A stretch of 51,359 bases of DNA, from positions 1 through 51,359 of the forward strand of contig JAGXHA010000035.1 of NCBI GenBank assembly GCA_024636475.1, written 5' to 3'. The first letter of the stretch is position 1, and each line of letters begins with the position of its first letter. The notes beneath the pieces are model-generated. The model worked only from the letters and a program-made list of their open reading frames with translations. It was not told the DNA's origin and searched no databases. The stretch is from Roseobacter sp. (GTDB taxonomy: Bacteria > Pseudomonadota > Alphaproteobacteria > Rhodobacterales > Rhodobacteraceae). This document shows positions 15,974-24,564 of the stretch, in pieces. The translations under genes and the position numbers were made by a program.

Positions 15974-18598
15974 TTAATCACTATCCTCGGTAACTTCACC
16001 GGACAGCCTTTGAGAATGTAGATGCAACCCCGCACGAACCTGCGACCAGTTCTTGGCAAAAGATGCCACAGCCACGGCCAGGTTCGGACGAACATCCCGT
16101 CTGAGTTCGGTCTCAAGGGTCGTGAGGCTTAGTCCGAGAGCTTCCAGTTTGAACACAGCCGCAGATCCTGCGGCATTATGCACGTGCTCCGCGAGTTCAT
16201 GCGCTTGCTCAGGCGAGGTGATCACATCCGGACATCTGGCAACAAGACCGTCTGTTTCCGCGATGAAATCATCGATGAGGCCGAGCGCGTCAGCCCTCCC
16301 CACCTGGTCACGCAGAACCGAGAACACATCACCTGCGGTCGCGATCGCATCAGTGCCGGTGCCGGTGAAATGCCCGATCTCCTCCATGGCGCGAAAAAGT
16401 GCATTTCTTGTCAGCGGCTTGACGATCACTTCCGTCATGCCAGCCGCCCGAAACCGCGCGATGTCTTCGTCGAGCGCATGTGCGGTCAACGCGATGATGG
16501 GCGTCTTGCGGTTTGGGCCTTCGGTGTCACGGATCGTCTGCGTGGCCGTAACGCCATCGATCACCGGCATGGAAATGTCCATCATAATGACATCGAAGGG
16601 TTCGTTTGCAGCCGCGTTGATGCCCTCGCGTCCGTCTTTGGCTTCCACGACCCGATGCCCGGCCTTTTCGAGCATGTCCCGCGCGACAAGGCGGTTGATC
16701 GTGTTGTCCTCTACCAATAAAATATCAAGTGGCTTGACCTTGGCTAGCGTCGGCTGGATGTGCGTATTTTCAAGGTTCGTCTTGGACGGTTTCTCGACCA
16801 GGCCCCCGACCGGTATCCGGACCCAGAACAGGCTGCCTTCTCCCGGCTCGCTTTCAACGCCGATCTGCCCTCCCATTGCGGCGACCAGACGCTTGGAAAT
16901 GCCAAGGCCCAGCCCCGTGCCTTCGGTGACGCGGTTGTAGCTCGCATCGAGTGTCTTGAAGTCTTCCCAGATGTGGAGCTGGTCCTCTTCTGCGATGCCG
17001 ATGCCATCATCGATCACGCGAAACTCCACCATATTGCTGCCCAATACGCTGTCACATTCGAGAACCAGCTGCCCATTGCGCGTGAACTTGTTGGCGTTGC
17101 CCAAAAGATTGAGAAGGACCTGGAGGAGACGGGTCTGGTCGGCCCAAATTTGTGCCGGGCCGTGCTCTGTCGAGACGGTGATGGCGTTTCCATTGGTGGA
17201 AATGCTCGATTTCTGGCTTGCTACCAGCTGGCTGAACAGCTCTGCGGGGACGATTTCGGTCGGCCTCAGATTCAACTGTCCGGCGTCGGCACTGGAAATG
17301 CTCAGCACATTGTTGACGTGGCTCAGCAGCAGACTGGCAGAGGTTTCCATCGCTGACAGGTAGTTATGCTGCTCGGGGCCAAGTCGGGTGTCCTGCATCA
17401 GTTCCATCGTCCCCAGAAGGCCATTCAGCGGGGTCCGCATTTCATGGCTCATGACGGCAAGAAGCTCGGCCTTGGCCTTCTCGCCGGCAACTGCCTTGTC
17501 CCGGGCCTCGACAAGTTCCTTTTCCACGGCATCCCGTGCAGAGACGTCGCGCAAGAAAGAAACGAAGATCTCTTCGCCATCAGAGTCGACCGCGGCGATG
17601 GTTACCTCGGCGGGAAAGACGGTCCCGTCCTTTCGCTTTGCCTCGAGGTGCAAAAGGCCGGCCCCCACGACCCGCTTTTCGCCGGTCATATTGTATCGTT
17701 CCATGCCTGCATCATGCGCCTTGCGCAAATGATCGGGGATGACGAGGTCCGCCATGTTCTGGCCGATCGCCTCGTCACGCGTGTAGCCAAAGATCCGCTG
17801 GGCCGCGCCATTATAATCCACGACCCGACCGTGCCGGTTTACCGCAAGGATGCCATCGATCGACGTGGAGATCACCTCCTGCAGGCGGTTGCGGGCGCTC
17901 GCCACCGCCCGTTCCGCGCGCTCACGTTGCCGGATCATCCAAAGAAGGACGACCACAAACAGCAGCAGTGTGACGACGAGAGCAAAGGTGAGCATGCCGA
18001 TGCGCGTCAGTAACGATGCCAAGGTTGTGCGCCGTTCGTCCGCTGTAGACGCAAAGAGCACCACGCCCAGCAAGGAAAATGCCCGGGCCGCATCGCGTAG
18101 ATCCTTCAGATCATTCGAGATATCGGGCAGCGAGGCTTGCAGAGCCGCATCCGGGGCGTCAAAATCTGCCACTCGGCGGTCGAGGAAGCCGACCAGCGCG
18201 TCAAGGCCTTCACCGGCATCTTTCTCGGACCTTAGATCAGCGAACTGCCGACTTTCCGATATGGTCATGACCCGGCTGTGGAAAATGTCAAACCGCCTTC
18301 GGACCTCGGTCAATGTGTTTTCTTCGCTGGTCGCAGCCGCGTACACAGCGGCCTGTAACGCAAGCAGGTCCACTTCAGTTTGTGCCAGCGACCATTGCAT
18401 CGCGTCGGAGTTGGCCCCCGCCAGACTGTCGATCTTCTGGCGGACGTTGCCTGCAAGAAATAATATCGTGATGACGCTTACAGTGACAGCCAAGGCGATC
18501 ACCGCCACGTATAGACGCGAGAGGCCCTTGGCGGTCGTCAACTTCAGATGCCTTCTGGTTTCCGACCCCATTTCCCGCGCCTGCACCTTTGACAGCAC
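15974..18598 (-). CDS. Hybrid sensor histidine kinase (PAS, HisKA, HATPase, REC, HPt)
   Basis: An 874-residue inner-membrane sensor. Two membrane helices (about 29-50 and 200-222) bracket a ~150-residue periplasmic helical domain. Then follow PAS (about 240-355), HisKA with the phospho-histidine H385 in SHEMRTPLNG, the ATPase domain (N500-x-x-N503K, DDGIGI, GTGLGLGI), a receiver domain with D674 in MMDISMP and K727, and an HPt domain with H807 in HNAAGSA. The complete internal relay H-D-H needs only an external receiver, and the divergent LuxR-type regulator at 19377 is the obvious one. The first codon is GTG 18598, one base after the stop of the upstream molybdopterin-fold gene. An ATG at 18571 is an alternative. 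Confidence 0.92.
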   Translation of the reverse strand: MLSKVQAREMGSETRRHLKLTTAKGLSRLYVAVIALAVTVSVITILFLAGNVRQKIDSLAGANSDAMQWSLAQTEVDLLALQAAVYAAATSEENTLTEVRRRFDIFHSRVMTISESRQFADLRSEKDAGEGLDALVGFLDRRVADFDAPDAALQASLPDISNDLKDLRDAARAFSLLGVVLFASTADERRTTLASLLTRIGMLTFALVVTLLLFVVVLLWMIRQRERAERAVASARNRLQEVISTSIDGILAVNRHGRVVDYNGAAQRIFGYTRDEAIGQNMADLVIPDHLRKAHDAGMERYNMTGEKRVVGAGLLHLEAKRKDGTVFPAEVTIAAVDSDGEEIFVSFLRDVSARDAVEKELVEARDKAVAGEKAKAELLAVMSHEMRTPLNGLLGTMELMQDTRLGPEQHNYLSAMETSASLLLSHVNNVLSISSADAGQLNLRPTEIVPAELFSQLVASQKSSISTNGNAITVSTEHGPAQIWADQTRLLQVLLNLLGNANKFTRNGQLVLECDSVLGSNMVEFRVIDDGIGIAEEDQLHIWEDFKTLDASYNRVTEGTGLGLGISKRLVAAMGGQIGVESEPGEGSLFWVRIPVGGLVEKPSKTNLENTHIQPTLAKVKPLDILLVEDNTINRLVARDMLEKAGHRVVEAKDGREGINAAANEPFDVIMMDISMPVIDGVTATQTIRDTEGPNRKTPIIALTAHALDEDIARFRAAGMTEVIVKPLTRNALFRAMEEIGHFTGTGTDAIATAGDVFSVLRDQVGRADALGLIDDFIAETDGLVARCPDVITSPEQAHELAEHVHNAAGSAAVFKLEALGLSLTTLETELRRDVRPNLAVAVASFAKNWSQVRAGLHLHSQRLSGEVTEDSD

Positions 18599-18599
18599 G

Positions 18600-19112
18600 T
18601 TATTCTAAAACGACGATTCGGTCGAGTTGCCAGATGCTGCGGGAATATATGACTTCGGCCTGATAATCTTCAGTGGCATCAAAGGGGTAAACGATCCAGA
18701 GCGGCCCCTTGTCCCGAACTGACATCACCTCGCCGTTGCGCATGTATGCGATGATCGGGCCATCCTCGACCGCATCAGACACCGGGATGTCAACTTTGTA
18801 ATCGTTGATCGCTACGGCGGACAGGTTGCCGTCCTGCACCTCGAGATGATCGATAAAAGTCTTGAGCGACACTCCGGTAAAGGTCTGCTGCCCATCCGTC
18901 CAAGGTGTGCTTGTCGTGAAGCTGGTCTCGCCCAGAGATTGCAGCATCTCCATGTCAAATTGCATCGTATTGCCTACGTCAGTGACTGGCACAGCACCCG
19001 AAACTGTTAGTATAACCTCGCCTGTCGGTACGGGAGAGGTCTGTGCGAGCGCAGCACCAGACGTGAGGCCAAGCGCGACCGCCATAGCGGACAGTATTCG
19101 AGTATAGATCAA
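18600..19112 (-). CDS. Secreted molybdopterin-binding-fold (sulfite oxidase-like) protein
   Basis: About 170 residues with a Sec signal peptide (RILSAMAVALGLTSGAALAQ). The mature part looks like a lone oxidoreductase molybdopterin-binding domain: FDMEMLQSLGETSFTTSTPW, FTGVSLKTFIDHL, INDYKVDIPVSD, then GPLWIVYPFD. No Mo-ligating cysteine is visible, so redox catalysis is doubtful and a ligand-binding or sensory role is more likely. The start TTG 19112 is chosen because GGAG lies 8-11 bases upstream; another in-frame TTG at 19133 has none. It is translationally linked to the hybrid kinase (next start one base after its stop), so it probably serves as that sensor's periplasmic partner (inference). 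Confidence 0.75.
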   Translation of the reverse strand: MIYTRILSAMAVALGLTSGAALAQTSPVPTGEVILTVSGAVPVTDVGNTMQFDMEMLQSLGETSFTTSTPWTDGQQTFTGVSLKTFIDHLEVQDGNLSAVAINDYKVDIPVSDAVEDGPIIAYMRNGEVMSVRDKGPLWIVYPFDATEDYQAEVIYSRSIWQLDRIVVLE

Positions 19113-19196
19113 GGTATATTCTCCAAATTTCAAACTTAAGTTGTGAGACGATTTGCACGTTTCGACATGCAGATCACCGTAGCATCAGCATATACG

Positions 19197-19214
19197 ACTA
19201 TACTTTCGTATAGT
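19197..19214. promoter_or_regulatory. CTATACG-type palindrome between sensor operon and response regulator
   Basis: ACTATACTTTCGTATAGT is a perfect 7-4-7 inverted repeat between the divergent molybdopterin-fold/kinase operon and the LuxR-type regulator. It lies 85 bases upstream of the former's chosen start. Related half sites occur at 10327-10336 and 22353-22360. NarL/LuxR-type proteins often bind such short inverted repeats, so autoregulation by the adjacent regulator is a reasonable guess. Confidence 0.5.
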
Positions 19215-19376
19215 TCGGTCATCCAAAATCTTTGCCGAACGATCCAAAAGACAACCATTTTATCAAAACTCTGACGTATTCCTAAATTGATGTTCGACTG
19301 TTGTTGATCCGGGCTTTTCTGGATAAGCTGGTCACAAGAAAGCATGTGAAAGAAGCGGTTCGCAAGGTAATCGAAT

Positions 19377-20003
19377 ATGGATGATCCTACAAACCCTACG
19401 GGCCTGAGCCTGTTGATTGCCGATGACCACGATCTGGTCCGGGAGTCGGTCGCTGCATTGCTGAAGTACGAAGCAAATGTGCAGGTCACAAACGTTGCGA
19501 CCCTTGATGAGGCCTTGGCCGCTGTTAAGAAATCGGGTTATTTTGATCTCGTTCTGCTGGATTACAAGATGCCGGGAATGAACGGCCTCGAGGGTCTCGT
19601 CCTCATGAAAAAGGCCACCGCAGGCCGTCCCGTCGCGCTGATGTCAGGCAACGCTTCGCGCGCCATCGCGGAAGAAGCGATCAATACCGGTGCGGCAGGA
19701 TTTACTCCCAAGACGATAGCCGCCAGTTCCATGGCGTCTGCCGTACGCTTCATGGCCGCAGGCGAGATTTTCGTGCCCTACGGCTTCATGCAGCAGGAAG
19801 ACAAGACGGTTGGAGATCTTAGTCAGCGCGAGACCGAAGTGCTGCGCGGCATCGCCGAAGGAAAGTCGAACAAGGAAATCGCCCGCGATCTGGATTTACA
19901 AGAAGTGACGATCAAACTGCACGTCAAGACGCTTTGCAGGAAGCTTGACGCTCGAAACCGAACCCATGCCGTTATCATCGCGCAGAACATGAGCCTCTTG
20001 TGA
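19377..20003 (+). CDS. LuxR/NarL-family response regulator
   Basis: A 208-residue two-domain regulator. The receiver has the acidic pair D16-D17 (IADDHDL), phospho-acceptor D62 (LVLLDYKMPGMNG) and K112 (GFTPKTI). The C-terminal GerE-type helix-turn-helix runs from LSQRETEVLRGIAEGKSNKE through VTIKLHVKTLCRKL. The start ATG is preceded by AAGG. Divergent from the molybdopterin-fold/hybrid-kinase operon, it is the likely output of that relay, since the kinase has its own HPt. Targets may include the CsgG/HfaB-type locus immediately downstream, where a related motif is seen (inference). Confidence 0.93.
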   Translation: MDDPTNPTGLSLLIADDHDLVRESVAALLKYEANVQVTNVATLDEALAAVKKSGYFDLVLLDYKMPGMNGLEGLVLMKKATAGRPVALMSGNASRAIAEEAINTGAAGFTPKTIAASSMASAVRFMAAGEIFVPYGFMQQEDKTVGDLSQRETEVLRGIAEGKSNKEIARDLDLQEVTIKLHVKTLCRKLDARNRTHAVIIAQNMSLL

Positions 20004-20093
20004 TCCAAGAGCACGCCCAATCCGAAGCTGTTGCAACGATTGGCGTTTCTGCGCAAAAGTCGCACGCCGGAATTGGAATGAAGCCCGGAGCGG

Positions 20094-20501
20094 TCAACGT
20101 GTCGTTTCTTGCGAGTGATTTACCTGATCGTCGCTTTGATAGGTCTCGATCAACTCGCCAAGAATATCTGACACAGATTGCTGGTCGCCTTTGTTCGTCT
20201 GGTCGTTCTCGATCATGATCAAGCCTTCAGACCCGTCACCAAGTACCATATCCACCTGCACCCAGTTTCCAATCGCGTAAGAATTGGACACGTGGCCCGG
20301 CCCGGCCGCAGGAAACTGCCCAACTCCTCCTCCTTGGGTCGCCCTCATGCCTTCCGGCCCCCGCATGTGCATGTTGAGGTGGTTTTCTCTGCTGCGTTGA
20401 GCGAAGTTCCAAGGGCGCGACCCGACAACGAACGTCGTTTCCCCTGCAATTGCATCGAGCGGCAAGAGCAGGCAAATGCTCAATAAGGCAATGAACTTCA
20501 T
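20094..20501 (-). CDS. Secreted curli/holdfast-anchor-like minor subunit (HfaA-like)
   Basis: About 135 residues, start MKFIALLSICLLLPLDAIAG, a clear signal peptide. The mature chain holds NSYAIGNWVQVDMVLGDGSE and MIENDQTNKGDQQS, i.e. beta-strands with Asn/Gln spaced as in curlin repeats and in HfaA holdfast-anchor proteins of Caulobacter. The ATG at 20501 fits the signal peptide better than the one at 20513. It is the last gene of a three-gene minus-strand operon led by a CsgG/HfaB lipoprotein. Likely exported across the outer membrane by that pore and deposited on the surface. The HfaA identity rests on size, motif and context and needs a profile search. Confidence 0.6.
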   Translation of the reverse strand: MKFIALLSICLLLPLDAIAGETTFVVGSRPWNFAQRSRENHLNMHMRGPEGMRATQGGGVGQFPAAGPGHVSNSYAIGNWVQVDMVLGDGSEGLIMIENDQTNKGDQQSVSDILGELIETYQSDDQVNHSQETTR

Positions 20502-20532
20502 TCTGTTCTCCATTCATGAAAAATTGGGGCGA

Positions 20533-20552
20533 TCCGGGAGAGAAACCCCGGA
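20533..20552 (-). promoter_or_regulatory. Hairpin between the two secreted subunit genes
   Basis: TCCGGG and CCCGGA form a 6-bp stem around an 8-base loop, in the 130-base gap between the gene ending at 20632 and the one starting at 20501. With no T-run it may act as partial terminator or stabiliser, which would set the ratio of the two products. Confidence 0.4.
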
Positions 20553-20631
20553 CCGCCTTACGCACCTGCCCTTGCCCTTCCGTTTTGTGGGGACATCGCG
20601 AGAGGCAAGCGCCGGCAGATGCGTGTTCCGA

Positions 20632-21348
20632 TCAGTTGATACCGTCGATCGTCACACCAAGGTTGTTGCCAAGGGCGGTCGAGACCGACGAGACAGCCGG
20701 ATCAACCAGCGTTCCCAGCCCGGTGATGTCGGTAAAGGCGACGCCATCAACTAATGAACTCGCCGTGGCCGCAGCGAAAGCGGTCTGGATGTTGTTCCCG
20801 ATCAGGAAAGCATCCGAGCCTGACGTCGTGACCAGATCTGCGGTCAGGTTGTTGGCGATCGCGGTTGCGCCACTATTGACCGTTCCGTTCACGATACCGG
20901 TCGTGATCGAACTTGCCGCCAAAACCCCTGGCAGCGAGACATCCGTGAGCGTTCCGGTAAGCCCTGTGCCAAGCGACAGGTCGAAGCCGCCATAGGTTTG
21001 CTTCACGTCGAACTGCATTGACACGTCGGACTCGAGGGCGGCGCTGTTGCCGAGTGCAGTAGACGTGGTTTCTACCGCAATCACATCGTCAAGAGCGAGG
21101 CCAGACAGGCTCACAATGTCGTTGCTGATCAGGTTTGACGTGCTTGTGGCTGCGAAGTCGCCCAAGGTCGTCTGCTCGGATTCGACCTGCTCAGGTCCGG
21201 TCGGAGCGACCACAACGTCGCTGATGGCGTCGGTCGTGACAGTGGAGACCACGTTGGCATCCCAGTTCCAAGTCACGGTATCAAATGCCATTGCCGGCGC
21301 TGCGACGCAAATGGCGATGACGGAGACTGCGAGTTTCTGAATAATCAT
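20632..21348 (-). CDS. Secreted Asn/Thr/Ala-rich repeat protein, candidate fibre subunit
   Basis: A 238-residue protein with a signal peptide ending at APAMAFD. The mature part is acidic, very rich in Ala, Ser, Thr, Val and Asn, lacks cysteine, and is nearly free of lysine. Loosely repeated units such as TALGNSAAL, TAIANNLTADL and TALGNNLGV resemble curlin- or HfaD-type beta-solenoid strands. Its start overlaps the stop of the CsgG/HfaB gene by ATGA, so production and export are coupled. It is a good candidate for the main polymer or adhesin subunit. I do not recognise a named family with certainty; HfaD-like is the nearest guess. Confidence 0.65.
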   Translation of the reverse strand: MIIQKLAVSVIAICVAAPAMAFDTVTWNWDANVVSTVTTDAISDVVVAPTGPEQVESEQTTLGDFAATSTSNLISNDIVSLSGLALDDVIAVETTSTALGNSAALESDVSMQFDVKQTYGGFDLSLGTGLTGTLTDVSLPGVLAASSITTGIVNGTVNSGATAIANNLTADLVTTSGSDAFLIGNNIQTAFAAATASSLVDGVAFTDITGLGTLVDPAVSSVSTALGNNLGVTIDGIN

Positions 21349-22214
21349 ATTTTCTGTTCCTCATTTGATTTGGTTTGGTCTGGTTTTGCGGGGTACTCCC
21401 CTCCCGGTTGACAGCCGACATATGTTTCTGCTGGCAAGCCGAGCCCTTCGGTGAGGATCTGGTAGACCGCCAGTTCCACCACCGATCGCACTCCGAGTTG
21501 CAACGGTTCGTTGCGCACTTCGCCGGAGTCGAATTCTACAAATTGGTCGTCGAAGAAGCGGAAGATACCCGCCTCGTATTCAACGCCAACGATCTGCTTT
21601 TGGAGGCTGGTGACATAAACTGTTCCGAGGCTTTTCATCTCCACGAGGCGCAGATCGAGCCCCACATTGATCACGGCTGCACGCCGACTTGCGCCTAGAC
21701 CGGCTATAAACAACCGCTCGCCACCGGAGTGGATATTGTAGTTCAGCTCTGTCACGGCACCGAGCACAACAAAATGTGCAGGGGCGACATTCGCCTCACC
21801 AATCGGACGTTTGATCAATTTTGTCTGGACCAGCTGCTGTTCAGCAAGAGCGATCCGGGGATCAAGCCGTTCCGTAAGATTGACCTGACGCGTCTTGTAG
21901 AACGCGCTAATCACCATCTCTGAAGTGCCTTGCGTTACTTCGGTGCTGTCGTTCATGGAGTCATATGCGCGTTTGCCGGTTTTGTCTGCGATATTGCCGA
22001 CCGCGATGTTGGGCCGGTTCAGTCCGGGATTCTTTGCAAGTTCTTCAAGGCAAACCGAATACGGCGTGGCATTGTCGGTCACCGGAGGCCCCAGAAGTGG
22101 TTTTGTCTGAGAACCCGCGTCGATACTCGGTGAACAAGCGCCAAGCGATAACGCCGTCAATGCTGCAATCGCTAGTCTGCGACTTGGAATTCGACCATTA
22201 TACTGAACAAACAT
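21345..22214 (-). CDS. CsgG/HfaB-family outer-membrane export lipoprotein
   Basis: A 289-residue lipoprotein. The signal ends in a lipobox (LSLGAC, Cys27). The body follows the CsgG/HfaB pattern: PNIAVGNIADKTGKR near residue 70, TSEMVISAF, RLDPRIALAEQQLV, HFVVLGAVTELNYN, and VGLDLRLVEMKSLGTVYVTS, the strands forming the outer-membrane barrel. CsgG exports curli subunits and HfaB exports holdfast anchors. Lack of CsgE/CsgF-like neighbours and the small companion genes favour the HfaB side. First gene of the operon; the 418-base upstream region carries a CTATACG motif. Confidence 0.85.
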   Translation of the reverse strand: MFVQYNGRIPSRRLAIAALTALSLGACSPSIDAGSQTKPLLGPPVTDNATPYSVCLEELAKNPGLNRPNIAVGNIADKTGKRAYDSMNDSTEVTQGTSEMVISAFYKTRQVNLTERLDPRIALAEQQLVQTKLIKRPIGEANVAPAHFVVLGAVTELNYNIHSGGERLFIAGLGASRRAAVINVGLDLRLVEMKSLGTVYVTSLQKQIVGVEYEAGIFRFFDDQFVEFDSGEVRNEPLQLGVRSVVELAVYQILTEGLGLPAETYVGCQPGGEYPAKPDQTKSNEEQKI

Positions 22215-22632
22215 ATTAACCTCTCACGCTGTCCCAAGAGAGAGGATTGCTTAACTTTTGCTCTGAAGATATCGCGCAGAAGCTTTGCAACGGGTGCTGT
22301 GAGAGTAGTTTTTTGCTCGAAAGGATATAAGGCGACACAGACGAGTAGACTGCTATACGATCAGCGGCCGGTGATGCACTCGATGTCCGCTCTGCCGTTC
22401 TGATTTAAACGCGCACTGCAACGCAGACCTCAAATTTCTCCGCTTGTGTCTTGGATTGCAGGGTCTTTGCCTACCGCTCGGTTGAGCATGTAAGCTTTCG
22501 TTCCGGTCGCTTTGAATCAATATTTGCACGACGGTCTGATGTAAGGACCACACGAATCCCCCCCCCCACTATCGTTCAAATACCGGAACGCAAACGGGAC
22601 AAGTCCAGTCAGCCTAAAATCGGATTGACGCT
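22215..22632. other. Promoter region of the CsgG/HfaB-type operon, with a C10 tract
   Basis: Lies between the operon start at 22214 and the end of the beta-galactosidase gene at 22633. It contains a CTATACGA half site (22353-22360) and a run of ten cytosines at 22558-22567. Frames on both strands look non-coding. Confidence 0.6.
22353..22360. promoter_or_regulatory. CTATACGA motif upstream of the CsgG/HfaB-type operon
   Basis: CTATACGA lies 139 bases upstream of the lipoprotein start. Its complement TCGTATAG is part of the palindrome at 19197-19214. It may tie this operon to the nearby LuxR-type regulator, but an 8-base match could be chance. Confidence 0.3.
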
Positions 22633-24564
22633 TCAGGCAAGCGGTTGGCGGTAGACGCCTGCGGGCTCAAGGGTGAGGCCATCGAATTGAATGGCGTGTG
22701 CGTTGTAGTTCAACCAGAAACGTTCATGGCCACAGTCGCGGATGCGCAGACCCTCGGGCAAGTCTATCGTTGCAATATCCGCGTTCTGACAGGCATGCGT
22801 GATGACACGCCTTAGGCCGGTCTGATCCAGCCAAGCGCCGACATAGGTCAGATGTCCTTGCGCGACGACCACGGCGAAACCTTCTTCATCAAGAAGGGTG
22901 GCTTTCGCGGTCCCCTCAAGCGCTTCGCGGTAAAGATGCAGATGACCGCCGCCCGCCAAGGGGACCGGCATGTCTGGCCGCAGACTTTCGACATAGGACA
23001 CCGTCACGTCCAATCCGGGGATCGCGGGCGGCAATGGTACGGGAATAGACATTTCACCGTTCCGCGCCGCACTGCGCGGCCCCAAAACCACCTGCGCCTC
23101 TGATGCGGTCAACGCGGCTTTCAAATCCTCGCTCATATGGATCAAGCCGGGGGCGGCAATCACACTGTATCCCGCAAAGTCACGGGTACTGGCAGGCAAA
23201 ATATCGATAGACAGACCCAGACTGCGGAACGCCTTGTACCACTCGAACACCAGCCCGAAATAGCTTAGCCCCGCACCATGGGGCTGCACAGTCCAGGCAA
23301 AGTCTGCGTCGTAGTCAAAGATCATCGCAACGGGTGCGCGGCCCTGCTGCACCTGCGGTGCCTGCGCCAATTCAGCCGCGACTTGGCGCACTTCGTCCAG
23401 CCCACGCGCGTCGGCACTGTCCGGGCGCAACAGCCCCGCGTGCATCTGCTCTTGCGCAAAGGGGGCCTGCCGCCAGCGGAAATAACACACGGCCTCGGCA
23501 CCATGGGCAAAGGCCTCCCATGTCCAGAGCCGAACCATGCCGGGAAGCGGCGCAGGATTGTAAGGTGCCCAATTCACCGGACCGGGTTGCTGCTCCATCA
23601 CCCACCAGCGTCCGCGACCGACAGCCCGGTACAGATCATGATGCAGCGCTTGAAAATCGGGGTCGCCCTGTTTTGCGAAGGTGCGCTGGCGTTCGGCATC
23701 CGCCCCGACGCGGTCCTCCAGAAAGCCCAGCGGGTAACTGTCCCATGTCGCGAAATCGAGATCTTCGCCGACCTTGAAGTGATCAAAATCCGTGATCCGG
23801 CCCATATAATTATGCGACAGGGGCGCATCCGTATGGGCGCGCAAGATGTCGACCTGCATCCGGTTGAAGGCAACCACCTGATCCGAGCTGAACCTTCGAA
23901 AGGCAAGGCTGTGCGCAAGGTTGGGTTCTGTCACCGTCAGGTTGGGCAGATCAATCTGGTCGAAACTGTCATAGCTCATCGACCAAAAGACATTGCCCCA
24001 TGCGTCATTCAACGCCGCAATATCACCATCGTTTTTGTCGGACGTGAACCGGTTGCGCAGCCAACCCTGAAACGCCGTGCGCGCTGCATCACTGTAGGAA
24101 ATCGTAGTATCATGGCAGCCGTATTCGTTGTCTGTCTGCCATGCGGCAACATGCGGATTGCGGCCATACCGCTCTGCCAAGGCGGTGACAATCCGGGCAC
24201 ATTCCGCTTTGTAGCCTTCGTGGCTAAAGCAATAATGCCGTCGCGATCCGAACTTGCGCGGGCGCCCCTCGCTGTCCAGCGCAATCATATCAGGGTGGCG
24301 GTCCAGCATCCATCGCGGCGGTGTGGCCGTGGGTGTGCCCAACACGACCTTCAGCCCTGCTGCCCCCAGCACTTCGATGGCCTCGTCCAGCCAATCAAAG
24401 GTGTAATGGCCATAGGCCGGTTCTAAGCGCTGCCATGCGAATTCCCCGATACGCACCCATGTCAGGCCAGCTTCGACCATCCGGCGCGCGTCTTCCTCCC
24501 AAATTTCGCGGGGCCACTGTTCAGGGTAATAGCAGGTGCCAAGGGCGCGGTTTAAAGGTGTCAT
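22633..24564 (-). CDS. Beta-galactosidase, glycoside hydrolase family 42
   Basis: A 643-residue cytoplasmic enzyme (no signal peptide) that releases galactose from beta-galactosides. The GH42 layout is complete: YYPEQWP at the N-terminus, the acid/base glutamate E147 in WQTDNEYGCHDT, the nucleophile E324 in WVMEQQPGPVNWAP, then the trimerisation domain (about 380-600). Its start overlaps the lactonase stop by ATGA. Last gene of the ten-gene galactoside operon. Together with the GH36 enzyme it lets the cell use both alpha- and beta-linked galactosides taken up by the ABC transporter. Confidence 0.95.
   Translation of the reverse strand: MTPLNRALGTCYYPEQWPREIWEEDARRMVEAGLTWVRIGEFAWQRLEPAYGHYTFDWLDEAIEVLGAAGLKVVLGTPTATPPRWMLDRHPDMIALDSEGRPRKFGSRRHYCFSHEGYKAECARIVTALAERYGRNPHVAAWQTDNEYGCHDTTISYSDAARTAFQGWLRNRFTSDKNDGDIAALNDAWGNVFWSMSYDSFDQIDLPNLTVTEPNLAHSLAFRRFSSDQVVAFNRMQVDILRAHTDAPLSHNYMGRITDFDHFKVGEDLDFATWDSYPLGFLEDRVGADAERQRTFAKQGDPDFQALHHDLYRAVGRGRWWVMEQQPGPVNWAPYNPAPLPGMVRLWTWEAFAHGAEAVCYFRWRQAPFAQEQMHAGLLRPDSADARGLDEVRQVAAELAQAPQVQQGRAPVAMIFDYDADFAWTVQPHGAGLSYFGLVFEWYKAFRSLGLSIDILPASTRDFAGYSVIAAPGLIHMSEDLKAALTASEAQVVLGPRSAARNGEMSIPVPLPPAIPGLDVTVSYVESLRPDMPVPLAGGGHLHLYREALEGTAKATLLDEEGFAVVVAQGHLTYVGAWLDQTGLRRVITHACQNADIATIDLPEGLRIRDCGHERFWLNYNAHAIQFDGLTLEPAGVYRQPLA

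Noticed and set aside
23278..24426. 382-codon plus-strand frame
   Set aside because: Lies wholly antisense to the GH42 gene and shows no recognisable motifs.
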